Positions 14,200-22,951 of a DNA stretch of 31,058 nt are shown here, one piece after another (position 1 is the stretch's first letter; the number at the start of each line of letters is the position of its first letter). A program made the translations under genes and the position numbers. This stretch comes from Ruminococcus sp. UBA7158 (GTDB lineage Bacteria; Bacillota; Clostridia; Oscillospirales; Ruminococcaceae): positions 1-31,058 of the forward strand of contig DKWG01000035.1 in NCBI GenBank assembly GCA_002491605.1. Reading direction: 5' to 3'. The notes under the pieces were generated by a model. It had not been told where the DNA came from. It saw only the letters and a program-made list of their open reading frames with translations, and did not search any database.

Positions 14200-15252
14200 T
14201 CATTTTATATCTGCTATTTTTGTCTTTAAGCCTTTGTATTCTTCCTGAGATTCTTCAAATTCAGGGACGCCGAGCTTGTCACGGGAAACTGTTACGTCCT
14301 TGACTCTGAAATGCTTATCCAAAATTTCAGCCAGTGATTGAGAATCTACGGCATAGATGCTATGTCCTTCATGCTCTGTAACCCACCCCGGGCAAAGCCA
14401 TAGATTCATGCTGTCAAGACTGATTTTGTTGGACAGATTTGCAAGCTCAATTATTTCCGTGACCTGCATATCGGTTGACATCTGATTGACTATAACGCTC
14501 AATAAATCGCTCACCCAAACTACAGCGCCCTTTTCATTGAGCTTTTTAAGCAGCGAAGCCATTAGCTGACGATAGACTTTAATTCGCTCGATGCTTGAGC
14601 TTACATAAGCCTCGCCGTCACCGGCGATAATTTTTGCCATGCTGCCCATCATAGTGCGCTTACCCTTTGCAATGCTTGTCTCCCCTATTGTAATCGGATG
14701 CTCGACATTTATCTTCAGTCCTCCCAGCAGGGTAACGCAATCGGAAAAGGCGTCGAGGTCGAAAACCACCTCCGAATCAACGGAAAGGCAAACCATTCTC
14801 GAGACGATATTTTTATATACCGGGGTTTCAAATGCCTCGTTGAGAGTTCCTTTGAATCCGTCGCACTCAACTAACGTATCCGGCGAAAGCTCAAGTATAT
14901 CAAGAGTGTGCTTGTCCTCGTCAAATGTCATGATATGCGTTCGGCAAAGACCGCTGTCGCCTTTTATAGATAAAAGTACATTCTTTTTCGAGGAAACAGA
15001 GTCAAAGGCATAGCCCATTGAAGCATAGCGAACGTAGTCGGGCGTTCTGTCCTTTAAATCCGACAGCTTTTTTGCATACGATTCAGCCGAGCTTAGAATC
15101 ATATAAGTTGCCGTCCCCGAAAAAATCACCAACATAGCTATCATCAAGGATAGCTTTTTATCGCATTTCTTAAGGACTGCTTTTCCGCCGAAGAATTTCT
15201 TACACGCCTTATCAAGCCGATTTTTTAAGCTTTTAAAAAAATCAAATATCAT
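14200..15252 (-). CDS. divergent LytR-CpsA-Psr (LCP) family membrane protein
   Basis: 350 residues: a basic cytoplasmic start, one transmembrane helix (about 34-54, MIAMLVIFSGTATYMIL), then an extracytoplasmic domain. The order of segments follows the LCP fold: NVLLSIKGDSG, HIMTFDEDKHTLDILEL, GTLNEAFE, then FSDCVTLLGGLKINVEHPI. LCP enzymes transfer teichoic acid or polysaccharide precursors to peptidoglycan. Two motifs needed for this are altered. The R-[ST]-D segment with the Mg-binding Asp has become RTHIM, and the PRDT motif has become SPDT, so the catalytic Arg is missing. The protein may therefore bind rather than transfer. The start ATG lacks a good ribosome binding site (an AGGAG lies about 40 nt upstream). 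Its place between yqeK and rsfS is a known position of LCP genes in Clostridia. Confidence 0.75.
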   Translation of the reverse strand: MIFDFFKSLKNRLDKACKKFFGGKAVLKKCDKKLSLMIAMLVIFSGTATYMILSSAESYAKKLSDLKDRTPDYVRYASMGYAFDSVSSKKNVLLSIKGDSGLCRTHIMTFDEDKHTLDILELSPDTLVECDGFKGTLNEAFETPVYKNIVSRMVCLSVDSEVVFDLDAFSDCVTLLGGLKINVEHPITIGETSIAKGKRTMMGSMAKIIAGDGEAYVSSSIERIKVYRQLMASLLKKLNEKGAVVWVSDLLSVIVNQMSTDMQVTEIIELANLSNKISLDSMNLWLCPGWVTEHEGHSIYAVDSQSLAEILDKHFRVKDVTVSRDKLGVPEFEESQEEYKGLKTKIADIK

Positions 15253-15328
15253 TTGCTGACCGTCAAGGGCGCTGAAATCCTTTATCTCCTAAATGTGCGT
15301 TTTAACCTGCAATGCCTGTTATACTTTC

Positions 15329-16492
15329 TTACAATCCGATGAACTCGTTATAGCAGTCAAGCGTGATATGAGGGATGGGGCGGCATTTTTTTACCGAATC
15401 CTTAACGGTAAATATCATTGCCTGCTTCATGCCAAGATTTATATCCGCATGAGTACACCTGCGTATCTCGTCGACGTCTTTATAATCTCTTTCCATAGAG
15501 ATTAGGTCTGCCATGTATACAATCTTTTCTAAAACGGTCATGCCGCCCTTTGCAACTGTGTGATATCTGACAGCCGAAAGCACCTGCTCGTTTGTAACCC
15601 GGAAAGCCTCGTTTAAATATACCGCCGCTGCAATGGCATGATATGTCTTAGGCGCTTTCAGTTCAACATCGGTGACAGGGAGCTTACTCCTTTTAACAAG
15701 CTCAAGCTGCTCTTCTATCGGAATCTCCTTGCATATATCGTGGACAAGTCCGGCAAAGTAAGCATCCGATCTGTCGCTGTCGTTTAAAACAGCAAGGCGC
15801 AGCGCCTCATCTGCAACATTCATCGAATGTATAAATCTCTTCTCGGACAAATCAGCCCTGAGATAGTCTACATACTTATTATACTTCGTTTTGTCAAAAT
15901 TATATAGCTTATTTTTAATAATATATTCCTCAACGGAGCTTAAAAGCATTCCGAACGATTTGCCGTATGCAATTATATCCGCACGGATTCTTGTTGACGA
16001 TATCTCAACCGGGTCGCAGCTGAGTAAGTAGCATTTTGCGCCTATAGCCCTGATATCGTCTACATATTTTGATATTACCTCGCTGTCTTCATCAGAACGG
16101 CTGAGGCACACAAGCTCGCAGAGCTCGGTTATCCTTTTAGGCTGATACCAGCTTAAAAAAGTCTTTGTCATATCGCTTCCCATGACAAAATAAAGCTCAT
16201 CCGAAGGATACACCTCTCTCAGATGCTCCATTGTCGCCACAGTGTAGCTCCTGCCCTCGCTTTTTAGCTCGTAATCATCGACAGAAACACCGCTGAATTC
16301 AGCTGCCGCAAGTCGGCACATTTCAAGCCTATGCTCATCACTTGCCAAATCGTGTGCGCTTTTATGCGGAGGTATGTGAGTCGGCATAAGGATGAGCTTG
16401 TCGGGCTTAAGCTCTTTCAAAACGCACTTGATAACATTTATATGTCCTATGTGTATGGGATTAAACGTTCCCCCGAAAACAGCTATTCTCAT
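15329..16492 (-). CDS. nadD: NadD-YqeK fusion: nicotinate-nucleotide adenylyltransferase plus HD-domain Ap4A hydrolase
   Basis: Single protein of 387 residues with two enzymes. Residues 1-195 are NadD, which makes nicotinic acid adenine dinucleotide from NaMN and ATP: GGTFNPIHIGH at 7-17 and ISSTRIR at 164-170. Residues about 203-387 are YqeK, an HD-domain hydrolase that splits Ap4A symmetrically into two ADP; the metal ligands H222, H251-D252, H285, H311 and D329 are all visible (LVHDICKE, RYHTVAKGGMT, YMADLIS). In Bacillus the two are neighbouring separate genes; here they are joined without a stop. The start overlaps the yhbY stop by 4 nt (ATGA), which suggests coupled translation. The LCP gene follows after 76 nt. 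Confidence 0.95.
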   Translation of the reverse strand: MRIAVFGGTFNPIHIGHINVIKCVLKELKPDKLILMPTHIPPHKSAHDLASDEHRLEMCRLAAAEFSGVSVDDYELKSEGRSYTVATMEHLREVYPSDELYFVMGSDMTKTFLSWYQPKRITELCELVCLSRSDEDSEVISKYVDDIRAIGAKCYLLSCDPVEISSTRIRADIIAYGKSFGMLLSSVEEYIIKNKLYNFDKTKYNKYVDYLRADLSEKRFIHSMNVADEALRLAVLNDSDRSDAYFAGLVHDICKEIPIEEQLELVKRSKLPVTDVELKAPKTYHAIAAAVYLNEAFRVTNEQVLSAVRYHTVAKGGMTVLEKIVYMADLISMERDYKDVDEIRRCTHADINLGMKQAMIFTVKDSVKKCRPIPHITLDCYNEFIGL

Positions 16493-16782
16493 AGCTTTAA
16501 GTCGATGACGGGCTTTTCCGGGTTGCGCTTATACAGCACAGCCTTGGAGCCGATAGTTATAACTACTTCGGCGTCAATCTTTGACGCAATCTCTTCGGCA
16601 GCTTCACGGGCGGTATACATAGAATTGTCAAGGCACTTTATTTTTACAATCTCATGTACCTTGAGATAATCGTCAACCTGCTTAACCTGAGCGTCGTTAA
16701 CGCCGCCCTTTCCAACCTGAAACGTGGGGTCAATATTAGCTGCAATGCTCTTTAAATATGCACGTTGTTTTGATGTCAGCAT
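16489..16782 (-). CDS. yhbY: YhbY family RNA-binding protein (CRM domain)
   Basis: 97-residue CRM-domain protein (YhbY, Bacillus YqeI) associated with assembly of the large ribosomal subunit. LTSKQRAYLKS at the start and the GKGGV loop at 24-28 are typical, followed by the VHEIVKIKCLDN segment. AAAGGAA lies upstream of the ATG. It is 14 nt behind rdgB and overlaps the nadD-yqeK start by 4 nt. Confidence 0.95.
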   Translation of the reverse strand: MLTSKQRAYLKSIAANIDPTFQVGKGGVNDAQVKQVDDYLKVHEIVKIKCLDNSMYTAREAAEEIASKIDAEVVITIGSKAVLYKRNPEKPVIDLKL

Positions 16783-16796
16783 ATAATTTCTTTCCT

Positions 16797-17393
16797 TTAC
16801 TGTACTTCTTTATTTTTACTCAGTATGTACGCCTCAAGCTCTCTTAAAGCGTTTCCTCTGTGGCTTACGGCATTTTTCTCATCAGGCGAGAACTGAGCCA
16901 GCGAGCGGTCGCCTACCATGAATATAGGGTCGTAGCCGAAGCCGTTTTCCCCTACTCTTTCATAGCCTATTCTGCCTTCAATCCTGCCCTCGAATTGCTT
17001 GACCTCGCCCTGCTCGTCTATATAAGTAATCACTGCGACAAACCTGGCTGTTCTTTTTTCATCCTCGACGCCGTTGAGTCTGTCTATAACCAAATAGCAC
17101 CTTCCGATGTCGTCGACTTCCTCTCCGCCGTACCTGGCTGAGTAAACTCCCGGCTCGCCGTCTAAGGCGTCTACGCACAAGCCGGAATCGTCAGCAATTA
17201 CCGCCTTATGGGTTATATCATAGATGGCTTTTGCCTTTATGAGAGAGTTTTCCGCAAACGTCGTGCCGTTTTCGTCTGCTTCAAGGTGTATTCCGGCTTC
17301 GCTCTGCGATATAACGCTGTAGCCCAGCGGACACATAACCTCTCTTACCTCCCGAAGCTTATCTTTGTTATTTGACGCTAAAATCAAGTCCAT
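16797..17393 (-). CDS. rdgB: RdgB/HAM1 non-canonical purine NTP pyrophosphatase
   Basis: Hydrolyses dITP, ITP and XTP to the monophosphates and keeps deaminated purines out of DNA and RNA. 198 residues. Key segments: ILASNNKDKLREV near the start, VIADDSGLCVDAL with the catalytic acidic residues, GEPGVYSARY, NGFGYDPIF and a late SHRGNAL. Start: ATG at 17393 has GGAG 8 nt upstream. A GTG three codons earlier overlaps that site and is rejected. It lies 12 nt behind ftsY and 14 nt before yhbY. Confidence 0.97.
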   Translation of the reverse strand: MDLILASNNKDKLREVREVMCPLGYSVISQSEAGIHLEADENGTTFAENSLIKAKAIYDITHKAVIADDSGLCVDALDGEPGVYSARYGGEEVDDIGRCYLVIDRLNGVEDEKRTARFVAVITYIDEQGEVKQFEGRIEGRIGYERVGENGFGYDPIFMVGDRSLAQFSPDEKNAVSHRGNALRELEAYILSKNKEVQ

Positions 17394-17405
17394 ATATAAC
17401 ACTCC

Positions 17406-18314
17406 TTACTGCTCATCAAACAAAGCGTCGACAAAATCTTTGGCGATAAACGGCTGAATATCCTCAATCTTTTCGCCTACTGTAACCAGCTTTACGGGAA
17501 CCTTCAGCTCATTTGAAATCGGGATAACGATTCCGCCCTTAGCCGTGCTGTCGAGCTTGGTCAGAATTATACCTGTGATATCGGCAGCCTCATTAAACTC
17601 TCTTGCCTGATTGACAGCATTCTGACCGGTTGTAGCGTCAAGGGCAATCAACACCTCAAGTGCGCAGCCCTCCGCCTTTGAATGAACTATCTTAGATATC
17701 TTTGCAAGCTCGTTCATGAGGTTCTTCTTTGTGTGAAGCCTTCCGGCTGTATCGACAATTACAACGTCGGCATTTCTTGCCTTGGCGGCGTCCATAGCGT
17801 CAAATACCACAGCAGCCGGGTCTGAGCCTTCGCCGTGCTTGATTATATCAGCACCCGACCTTTCGCACCAAACCTCAAGCTGGTCTATAGCGGCTGCTCT
17901 GAACGTGTCGGCAGCAGCCACAAGCACCTTTTTGCCCTGATTTATCAGCTGATATGAAAGCTTGCCGATTGTCGTGGTCTTTCCTGCTCCGTTTACGCCG
18001 ATAACGAGTATTACCGACGGTGTTGTCGACAGGTCAAGCTGTGAATCCTCGCCGAGCATTTCGGCAATTATATCCTTCAGTGCCTGCTTAACCTCGGCAG
18101 TATCCTTAATCTTATCCTGCTTGACCTTTTCCTTCAAGCTTGTAACGATGTCCTCAGCGGTTTTTGCCCCTATATCGGAAAGAATAAGCGTTTCCTCAAG
18201 CTCGTCATAGAAATCATCGTCAATTTTTGAACCTGAAAGAAGCGAATTAATGCTTCCCATCAGACTCGATTTTGTCTTGGACAGACCTTGCTTTAATTTG
18301 TCAAAAAAGCCCAT
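17406..18314 (-). CDS. ftsY: signal recognition particle receptor FtsY
   Basis: SRP GTPase that receives ribosome-nascent chain complexes at the membrane. 302 residues, a short form without the long acidic A domain. The N domain (1-95) is followed by the G domain: G1 GVNGAGKTTT at 106-115, ADTFRAAAIDQL at 135-146, G3 DTAGR at 188-192, G4 TKLD at 252-255 and the closing GEKIEDIQPF. AGGAG stands 7 nt before the ATG. It follows smc after 24 nt, the classical smc-ftsY order. The ffh gene is not in the window. Confidence 0.98.
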   Translation of the reverse strand: MGFFDKLKQGLSKTKSSLMGSINSLLSGSKIDDDFYDELEETLILSDIGAKTAEDIVTSLKEKVKQDKIKDTAEVKQALKDIIAEMLGEDSQLDLSTTPSVILVIGVNGAGKTTTIGKLSYQLINQGKKVLVAAADTFRAAAIDQLEVWCERSGADIIKHGEGSDPAAVVFDAMDAAKARNADVVIVDTAGRLHTKKNLMNELAKISKIVHSKAEGCALEVLIALDATTGQNAVNQAREFNEAADITGIILTKLDSTAKGGIVIPISNELKVPVKLVTVGEKIEDIQPFIAKDFVDALFDEQ

Positions 18315-18338
18315 ATAAACACTCCTATTATATTAAAA

Positions 18339-21300
18339 TCAATTTTCATCAGCAAACGAAACGTCTGAAACATCCATCTTCAGCAGCTTTGAAACTCCCT
18401 TTTCCTGCATTGTAACGCCGTATAAAACGTCAGCCTCTTCCATTGTTCCCCGTCTGTGAGTTATCAAAATAAACTGGGTTGTATCGGTGAAGTTTCTCAG
18501 ATACTGAGCGTATCTTGTGACGTTAACATCGTCAAGCGCCGCTTCAATCTCGTCCAATATGCAAAACGGCGACGGACGAAGCTTGAGTATTGCAAAATAT
18601 ATAGCTATTGCAACAAACGACTGCTCGCCGCCCGACAGCAGTGAAAGATTTTTTATAACCTTGCCGGGAGGAGCGACGTTTATTTCAATTCCGGATTCCA
18701 AAACGTTTTCGGGGTCAGTGAGCACAAGCTCGCCTCGTCCACCGCCGAAAAGCTCAACAAAGATAGTTTTAAAGCTTTCGTTTATTTTGTTGAAGCTCTC
18801 GACAAACATCTCTCTCATGCTCTTCGTGAGATCTGATATCAGCTTTTCAAGCTCCTGCTTTGACTTCAAAACGTCTGCAAGCTGGCTTGACATGGTTTCG
18901 TATCGCTTTGACACTTCCTCGTATTCATCTATAGCGTCGGTATTGACAGAGCCTAAAGAGCGTATCTTGTTTTTAAGCTCTGTAAGGCGCTTGTTCGCTT
19001 CACGGATATCCTCGCACGGCATTGCCGCTTCATAAGCTTCTGCAATCGACAGCGAATACGATTCCCAAAGCTGACTTATGATGCTGTCGTTATCTCGCCT
19101 TAACGTATCCAAGCGTTCGGAAAGCCTTGAGGTCTCGGCTGAAACAGCCTCCTTGCGGTCGGACTTAGCTTTATTCTTTGCTCTGATGGAGTTTTCCTCC
19201 TGCTCGTATTCAAGGCTTTTATCAAGCTCCTCCCTGATTCTTTGATTCATCAAGGCAATACTTGATTTTGCACTCTCCTGTTCGCTTACACGCTCAGAAA
19301 TGTTTTCCTGTTCAGCGCTTATTTTGTCCTTCAGCTCCTGAATTTTAAGTAAATACTCACGACCTGCGGATTTTGAGCTTTCAATGCCGTCCTTCAAGCG
19401 CTGAATGCTGCTCTCGGCAGCTTCGATGTCTTTGCTGAGCTCAACTAATCGAAGCTTTTTCTCGGACATCTCATTCGACAAAGCTTCACGTCTTTCCTTG
19501 GCTTCTGAGTTCTTTGCATCGGCGTCGCTCAGCTTCTGCTCTAATGACAATATGTCCGCAGTAAGCTCTGAAAGTCTTTCCTCACTGTCGTGAACTGTCC
19601 TTTCGGCAGACGCAGCCTTAATATTGTTTTGCTCTATCGCCGCTTCAAGCTCAGACTTTCTTTCATCATACTGCCCGATAATCAGCTCCAAGCGCTTTAC
19701 CTCGCCGTTAAACCTGATTTTATCGCTCTCAAGCTGCGAAATAATCTCCTTTTCACCGTCGACGTCAAAGCCGAGCTTTTGAGTTTCGGCTGTAAGTGTG
19801 TCAAGCTTATTGCCGAGCGTTTGATTTTTAGCCTGCAAGCGTTTTATTTCCTCTTCGACTGACATAATCTCGTTTTTCCTCGAAAGCATTCCTCCGCTTT
19901 TCGACGAGCTTCCGCCCGTAAACGAACCGCCCGAGTTTATTACCTGACCGTCAAGAGTGATTATTCTGAACTTGTATCCGTACTTTTTTGCGATATTCGC
20001 TGCCAAATCTATGTTTTCCGCTATAACTATTCTTCCCAGCATGGACTGAATAATGCTTTCGTATTCCGAATCGTATGAAACAAGCTCGCAAGCCAGCGCA
20101 ACATAGCCCTCCTGCATATCGAGTCCCTTTTCATACAGCTTGCTTCCTCTGATTGACGATATGGGCAGGAAGGTAGCCCTTCCGCCGTTTCGTTCCTTTA
20201 AAAACTTGATTCCGGATTTTGCACTTGACTCGTTGTCAACGACTATATTTTGCAGTCCTGCGCCGAGGGCTGTTTCAATAGCAAGGCTGTATTCCGAGTC
20301 GACGCTCACAAGCTGTGCAACAGTGCCCCTTATGCCGCTGAGCCGTCCGGACTTGCCGGCAGAAATAACACTTTTAACGCTTCCGGCAAATCCCTCCATA
20401 CTGTTTTCAAGGTCTATAAGCATCTGCCGTTTTGAAGCAAGACTTCTTATCTCAAGCTCACAGCTGTTAAAGTCCGAGCTGACAGTTTTAAGCTGCTCTG
20501 ACTTTCTTGAGTAAAGCATATTATATCCGGCAAGCTTATTTGTGTGCTCGGCAATGCCGGAATCAACGCCGACGATGCTTTTTTTAATCTCCTCAAGCTC
20601 GCTCTGCGCACTGCCTGTCTGTGTGAAAATGTCGTTTATAAGTGATTTAGCCTGTGACAAGGCTCCTGCTGCTTCATCGGCTGAGAGCTTGGCGCTGCTT
20701 ATGGAAAAGCTAAGCTCAGAACGCTCTATATACGCTTTATTGAGCTTGTCCTGAGAAGCCTGAAGTCCCTTTGAATACTCATCAGCCTCGGAATTCATCC
20801 TTGTAAGCGATTCCTCCAAGTACAAGGCTTCATCGGCTGTTTTTTTATGCTCGGATTTAATTCTTTCTATGTCGTCGGCAACCGACTTAATCTTTTTTTC
20901 GACCTCGCTTTCATCGTTGGAAAGCTCGGCTGTTTTGCGCTCTGCTTCTGCAATTTCGTCCTCATAGTGCATGATATTATTTTTGCAGACAGCTATGTAG
21001 GAAGCGGCGTCGGCATTTTTTTCATTAAGGGAGGATATCCTTGATCTGTACTCATCGCACAAAGCTGTACACTGACGTCTTTTGAGCGTCAGCTGCTCGA
21101 TTTCCTCTTCTGCCGATGCCATCTCGTTTGTTAAATGCTCATATTCGCCGTTTGACAGCAAAAGCTCGTTGTCGAGCTGCGAAATGATACCTTTAAGCTC
21201 TGTTAGGCGGTTCGTCCAGACGGAAAGCTCAAGGCTTCTGCGCTCGTTTGCCAACACAAGATACTTTTTAGCCTTTTCCGACTGAATACGAAGCGGCTCG

Positions 21301-21905
21301 ACACGTCCTTCAAGCTCCGAAAGTATGTCTTTAAGTCTGAGTATATTGTCCTCGGCACTTGCAAGCCGTCTTTCAGATTCGGCTTTTTTATACCTGAACT
21401 TAGATATTCCGGCTGCTTCTTCAAAAATTTCACGTCTTTCATTCGACTTTGAGCCGACAATATCCGCAACCCTGCCCTGACCGATTATTGAATAGCCGTC
21501 TCTGCCGAGACCTGTGTCCATAAACAGCTCCAAGACGTCTTTAAGCCTGACCTGCGAGCCGTTGATCAGATACTCACTGTCACCGTTGCGATAGAGCTTT
21601 CTTGTAACGCTCACATTGTCGCAGTCAACGCTTAGGGTTCTGTCGTCATTTGCTATATTGAGTGTTACCGAAGCAAAGCTCACCGGCTTTCTTTTTTCGG
21701 TTCCGCCGAAGATAACGTCCTCCATCTTGCCGCCGCGGAGCGTTTTTGACGACTGCTCGCCCAAAACCCAGCGCACGGCGTCGCCGATATTCGATTTTCC
21801 GCTTCCGTTCGGACCGACAACAGCCGTCAGACCTTTTCCGAACTCAAGTGATATCTTGTCCGGAAATGATTTAAAGCCGTGCAGCTCCAGAGATTTTAAA
21901 TACAC
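18339..21905 (-). CDS. smc: chromosome segregation protein SMC
   Basis: ATPase of the condensin complex that extrudes DNA loops and helps separate chromosomes, working with ScpA and ScpB (not in this window). 1188 residues, matching the roughly 1186 of Bacillus SMC. Head: Walker A GPNGSGKSN at 31-39 and R-loop TLRGGKMEDVIFGG. Long coiled coils run at about 170-505 and 670-1030, with the hinge between (about 505-670, with SGIRGTVAQLV and GGSFTGGSSSKSGGMLSR). The C-terminal head has signature LSLLSGGEQ near 1088 and Walker B FCILDEIEAALDD near 1117. The start is GTG at 21905, giving the standard N-terminus (M)YLKSLELHGFKSF; the ribosome binding site is weak (TTGGAA about 13 nt away). It follows the radical SAM gene after 65 nt. 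Confidence 0.98.
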   Translation of the reverse strand: MYLKSLELHGFKSFPDKISLEFGKGLTAVVGPNGSGKSNIGDAVRWVLGEQSSKTLRGGKMEDVIFGGTEKRKPVSFASVTLNIANDDRTLSVDCDNVSVTRKLYRNGDSEYLINGSQVRLKDVLELFMDTGLGRDGYSIIGQGRVADIVGSKSNERREIFEEAAGISKFRYKKAESERRLASAEDNILRLKDILSELEGRVEPLRIQSEKAKKYLVLANERRSLELSVWTNRLTELKGIISQLDNELLLSNGEYEHLTNEMASAEEEIEQLTLKRRQCTALCDEYRSRISSLNEKNADAASYIAVCKNNIMHYEDEIAEAERKTAELSNDESEVEKKIKSVADDIERIKSEHKKTADEALYLEESLTRMNSEADEYSKGLQASQDKLNKAYIERSELSFSISSAKLSADEAAGALSQAKSLINDIFTQTGSAQSELEEIKKSIVGVDSGIAEHTNKLAGYNMLYSRKSEQLKTVSSDFNSCELEIRSLASKRQMLIDLENSMEGFAGSVKSVISAGKSGRLSGIRGTVAQLVSVDSEYSLAIETALGAGLQNIVVDNESSAKSGIKFLKERNGGRATFLPISSIRGSKLYEKGLDMQEGYVALACELVSYDSEYESIIQSMLGRIVIAENIDLAANIAKKYGYKFRIITLDGQVINSGGSFTGGSSSKSGGMLSRKNEIMSVEEEIKRLQAKNQTLGNKLDTLTAETQKLGFDVDGEKEIISQLESDKIRFNGEVKRLELIIGQYDERKSELEAAIEQNNIKAASAERTVHDSEERLSELTADILSLEQKLSDADAKNSEAKERREALSNEMSEKKLRLVELSKDIEAAESSIQRLKDGIESSKSAGREYLLKIQELKDKISAEQENISERVSEQESAKSSIALMNQRIREELDKSLEYEQEENSIRAKNKAKSDRKEAVSAETSRLSERLDTLRRDNDSIISQLWESYSLSIAEAYEAAMPCEDIREANKRLTELKNKIRSLGSVNTDAIDEYEEVSKRYETMSSQLADVLKSKQELEKLISDLTKSMREMFVESFNKINESFKTIFVELFGGGRGELVLTDPENVLESGIEINVAPPGKVIKNLSLLSGGEQSFVAIAIYFAILKLRPSPFCILDEIEAALDDVNVTRYAQYLRNFTDTTQFILITHRRGTMEEADVLYGVTMQEKGVSKLLKMDVSDVSFADEN

Positions 21906-21970
21906 GTTATTTTATCATTCCAATCTATTTTAAACAGGATCTGTCGGTGATATACCTATTAGGCATTTTC

Positions 21971-22951
21971 TCAAACAAGCTTTATATCATCCGACTGAGT
22001 TGCGTCCTGAACTATCCTGATATCTATACCTTTAGACCTAAAGTATTCGATATTTTTTCTTCTTTGACCGATGACCTTTGACGCACAGGACGGCTTGACC
22101 GAAAAGGTGTACTCCGACCTATCGGTCATCATGCTAAGCATAAGCCGCCTATACCGCTCGCTTTCGCAAAGCTCTCTGAACGCCGGGTGATATATGCCGC
22201 CGAGCATTGAGCCTTCAACGTCCTGCGACGAATGAAGCCCCAGCTTTATGACCCTTATGCCCTTTTCCTCAAACATATCCAAAAGCTCGGCGCACAGTTC
22301 CACTGCTTCTTCAATGTCATAGGTTTTATACTCTTTGCTGACATAAAGCTCGCCGAGTCGGGTATTTTGCAAAACTACTGTCGGGTATATTCTCACCTCA
22401 TCGGGACACAAATCAATCAGCCTTTTCGCCGTTTCTATATCCTTTTCTTTGGTTGACTTATATAAGCCGACCATCATCTGAAGTCCCAGCGCAAAGCCAA
22501 AGGATTTAATCATGCCCGAGGCTTTCACCACATCATAAGCTGTGTGACCCCGCTCGTTTGCCAAAAGCACATCATCATCCATCGACTGTGCGCCAAGCTC
22601 AATCGATGTAACGCCGTAGCTTTTAAGCGTCATTAAAATCTCCTCGGTTATGCAGTCCGGTCTTGTTGAAAGACGTATACCCTTAAAGCCCATATCAACA
22701 TACGGCTTTGCCGCTTCCAAAAGCTCTGTGCTGTATGCTTTAGGAACGGCAGTGAAGCTTCCGCCGAAAAATGCTATTTCGGTATCTGAAAGTATTGCTC
22801 CGCTTTTAATAGCTGTCTCGCACGCTGATACTACATCGCTTGCGTGAGGAATGTGTGTGCTTCCGGTTATCGTGTTTTGATTGCAGAAGGAGCACTTATG
22901 CGGACAGCCGATATGCGGCACAAATACAGAGACATTTGCATGATTACTCAT
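21971..22951 (-). CDS. radical SAM protein, Elp3-like, without acetyltransferase domain
   Basis: 326 residues with the radical SAM cluster motif CPHKCSFC at about 16-23 and barrel segments EIAFFGGSFTAVP, GIRLSTRPDCI, IELGAQSMDDDVL and MMVGLY. These resemble the Elp3/MiaB-like radical SAM fold, but there is no GNAT acetyltransferase domain, so it is not a full Elp3. Proteins of this kind are common between rnc and smc in Clostridia; the substrate is not known to me. An oxygen-independent coproporphyrinogen oxidase-type or tRNA-modifying reaction is possible but unsupported. The start overlaps the rnc stop by 8 nt, with AAAGGA about 11 nt upstream, so translation is probably coupled to rnc. Confidence 0.88.
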   Translation of the reverse strand: MSNHANVSVFVPHIGCPHKCSFCNQNTITGSTHIPHASDVVSACETAIKSGAILSDTEIAFFGGSFTAVPKAYSTELLEAAKPYVDMGFKGIRLSTRPDCITEEILMTLKSYGVTSIELGAQSMDDDVLLANERGHTAYDVVKASGMIKSFGFALGLQMMVGLYKSTKEKDIETAKRLIDLCPDEVRIYPTVVLQNTRLGELYVSKEYKTYDIEEAVELCAELLDMFEEKGIRVIKLGLHSSQDVEGSMLGGIYHPAFRELCESERYRRLMLSMMTDRSEYTFSVKPSCASKVIGQRRKNIEYFRSKGIDIRIVQDATQSDDIKLV

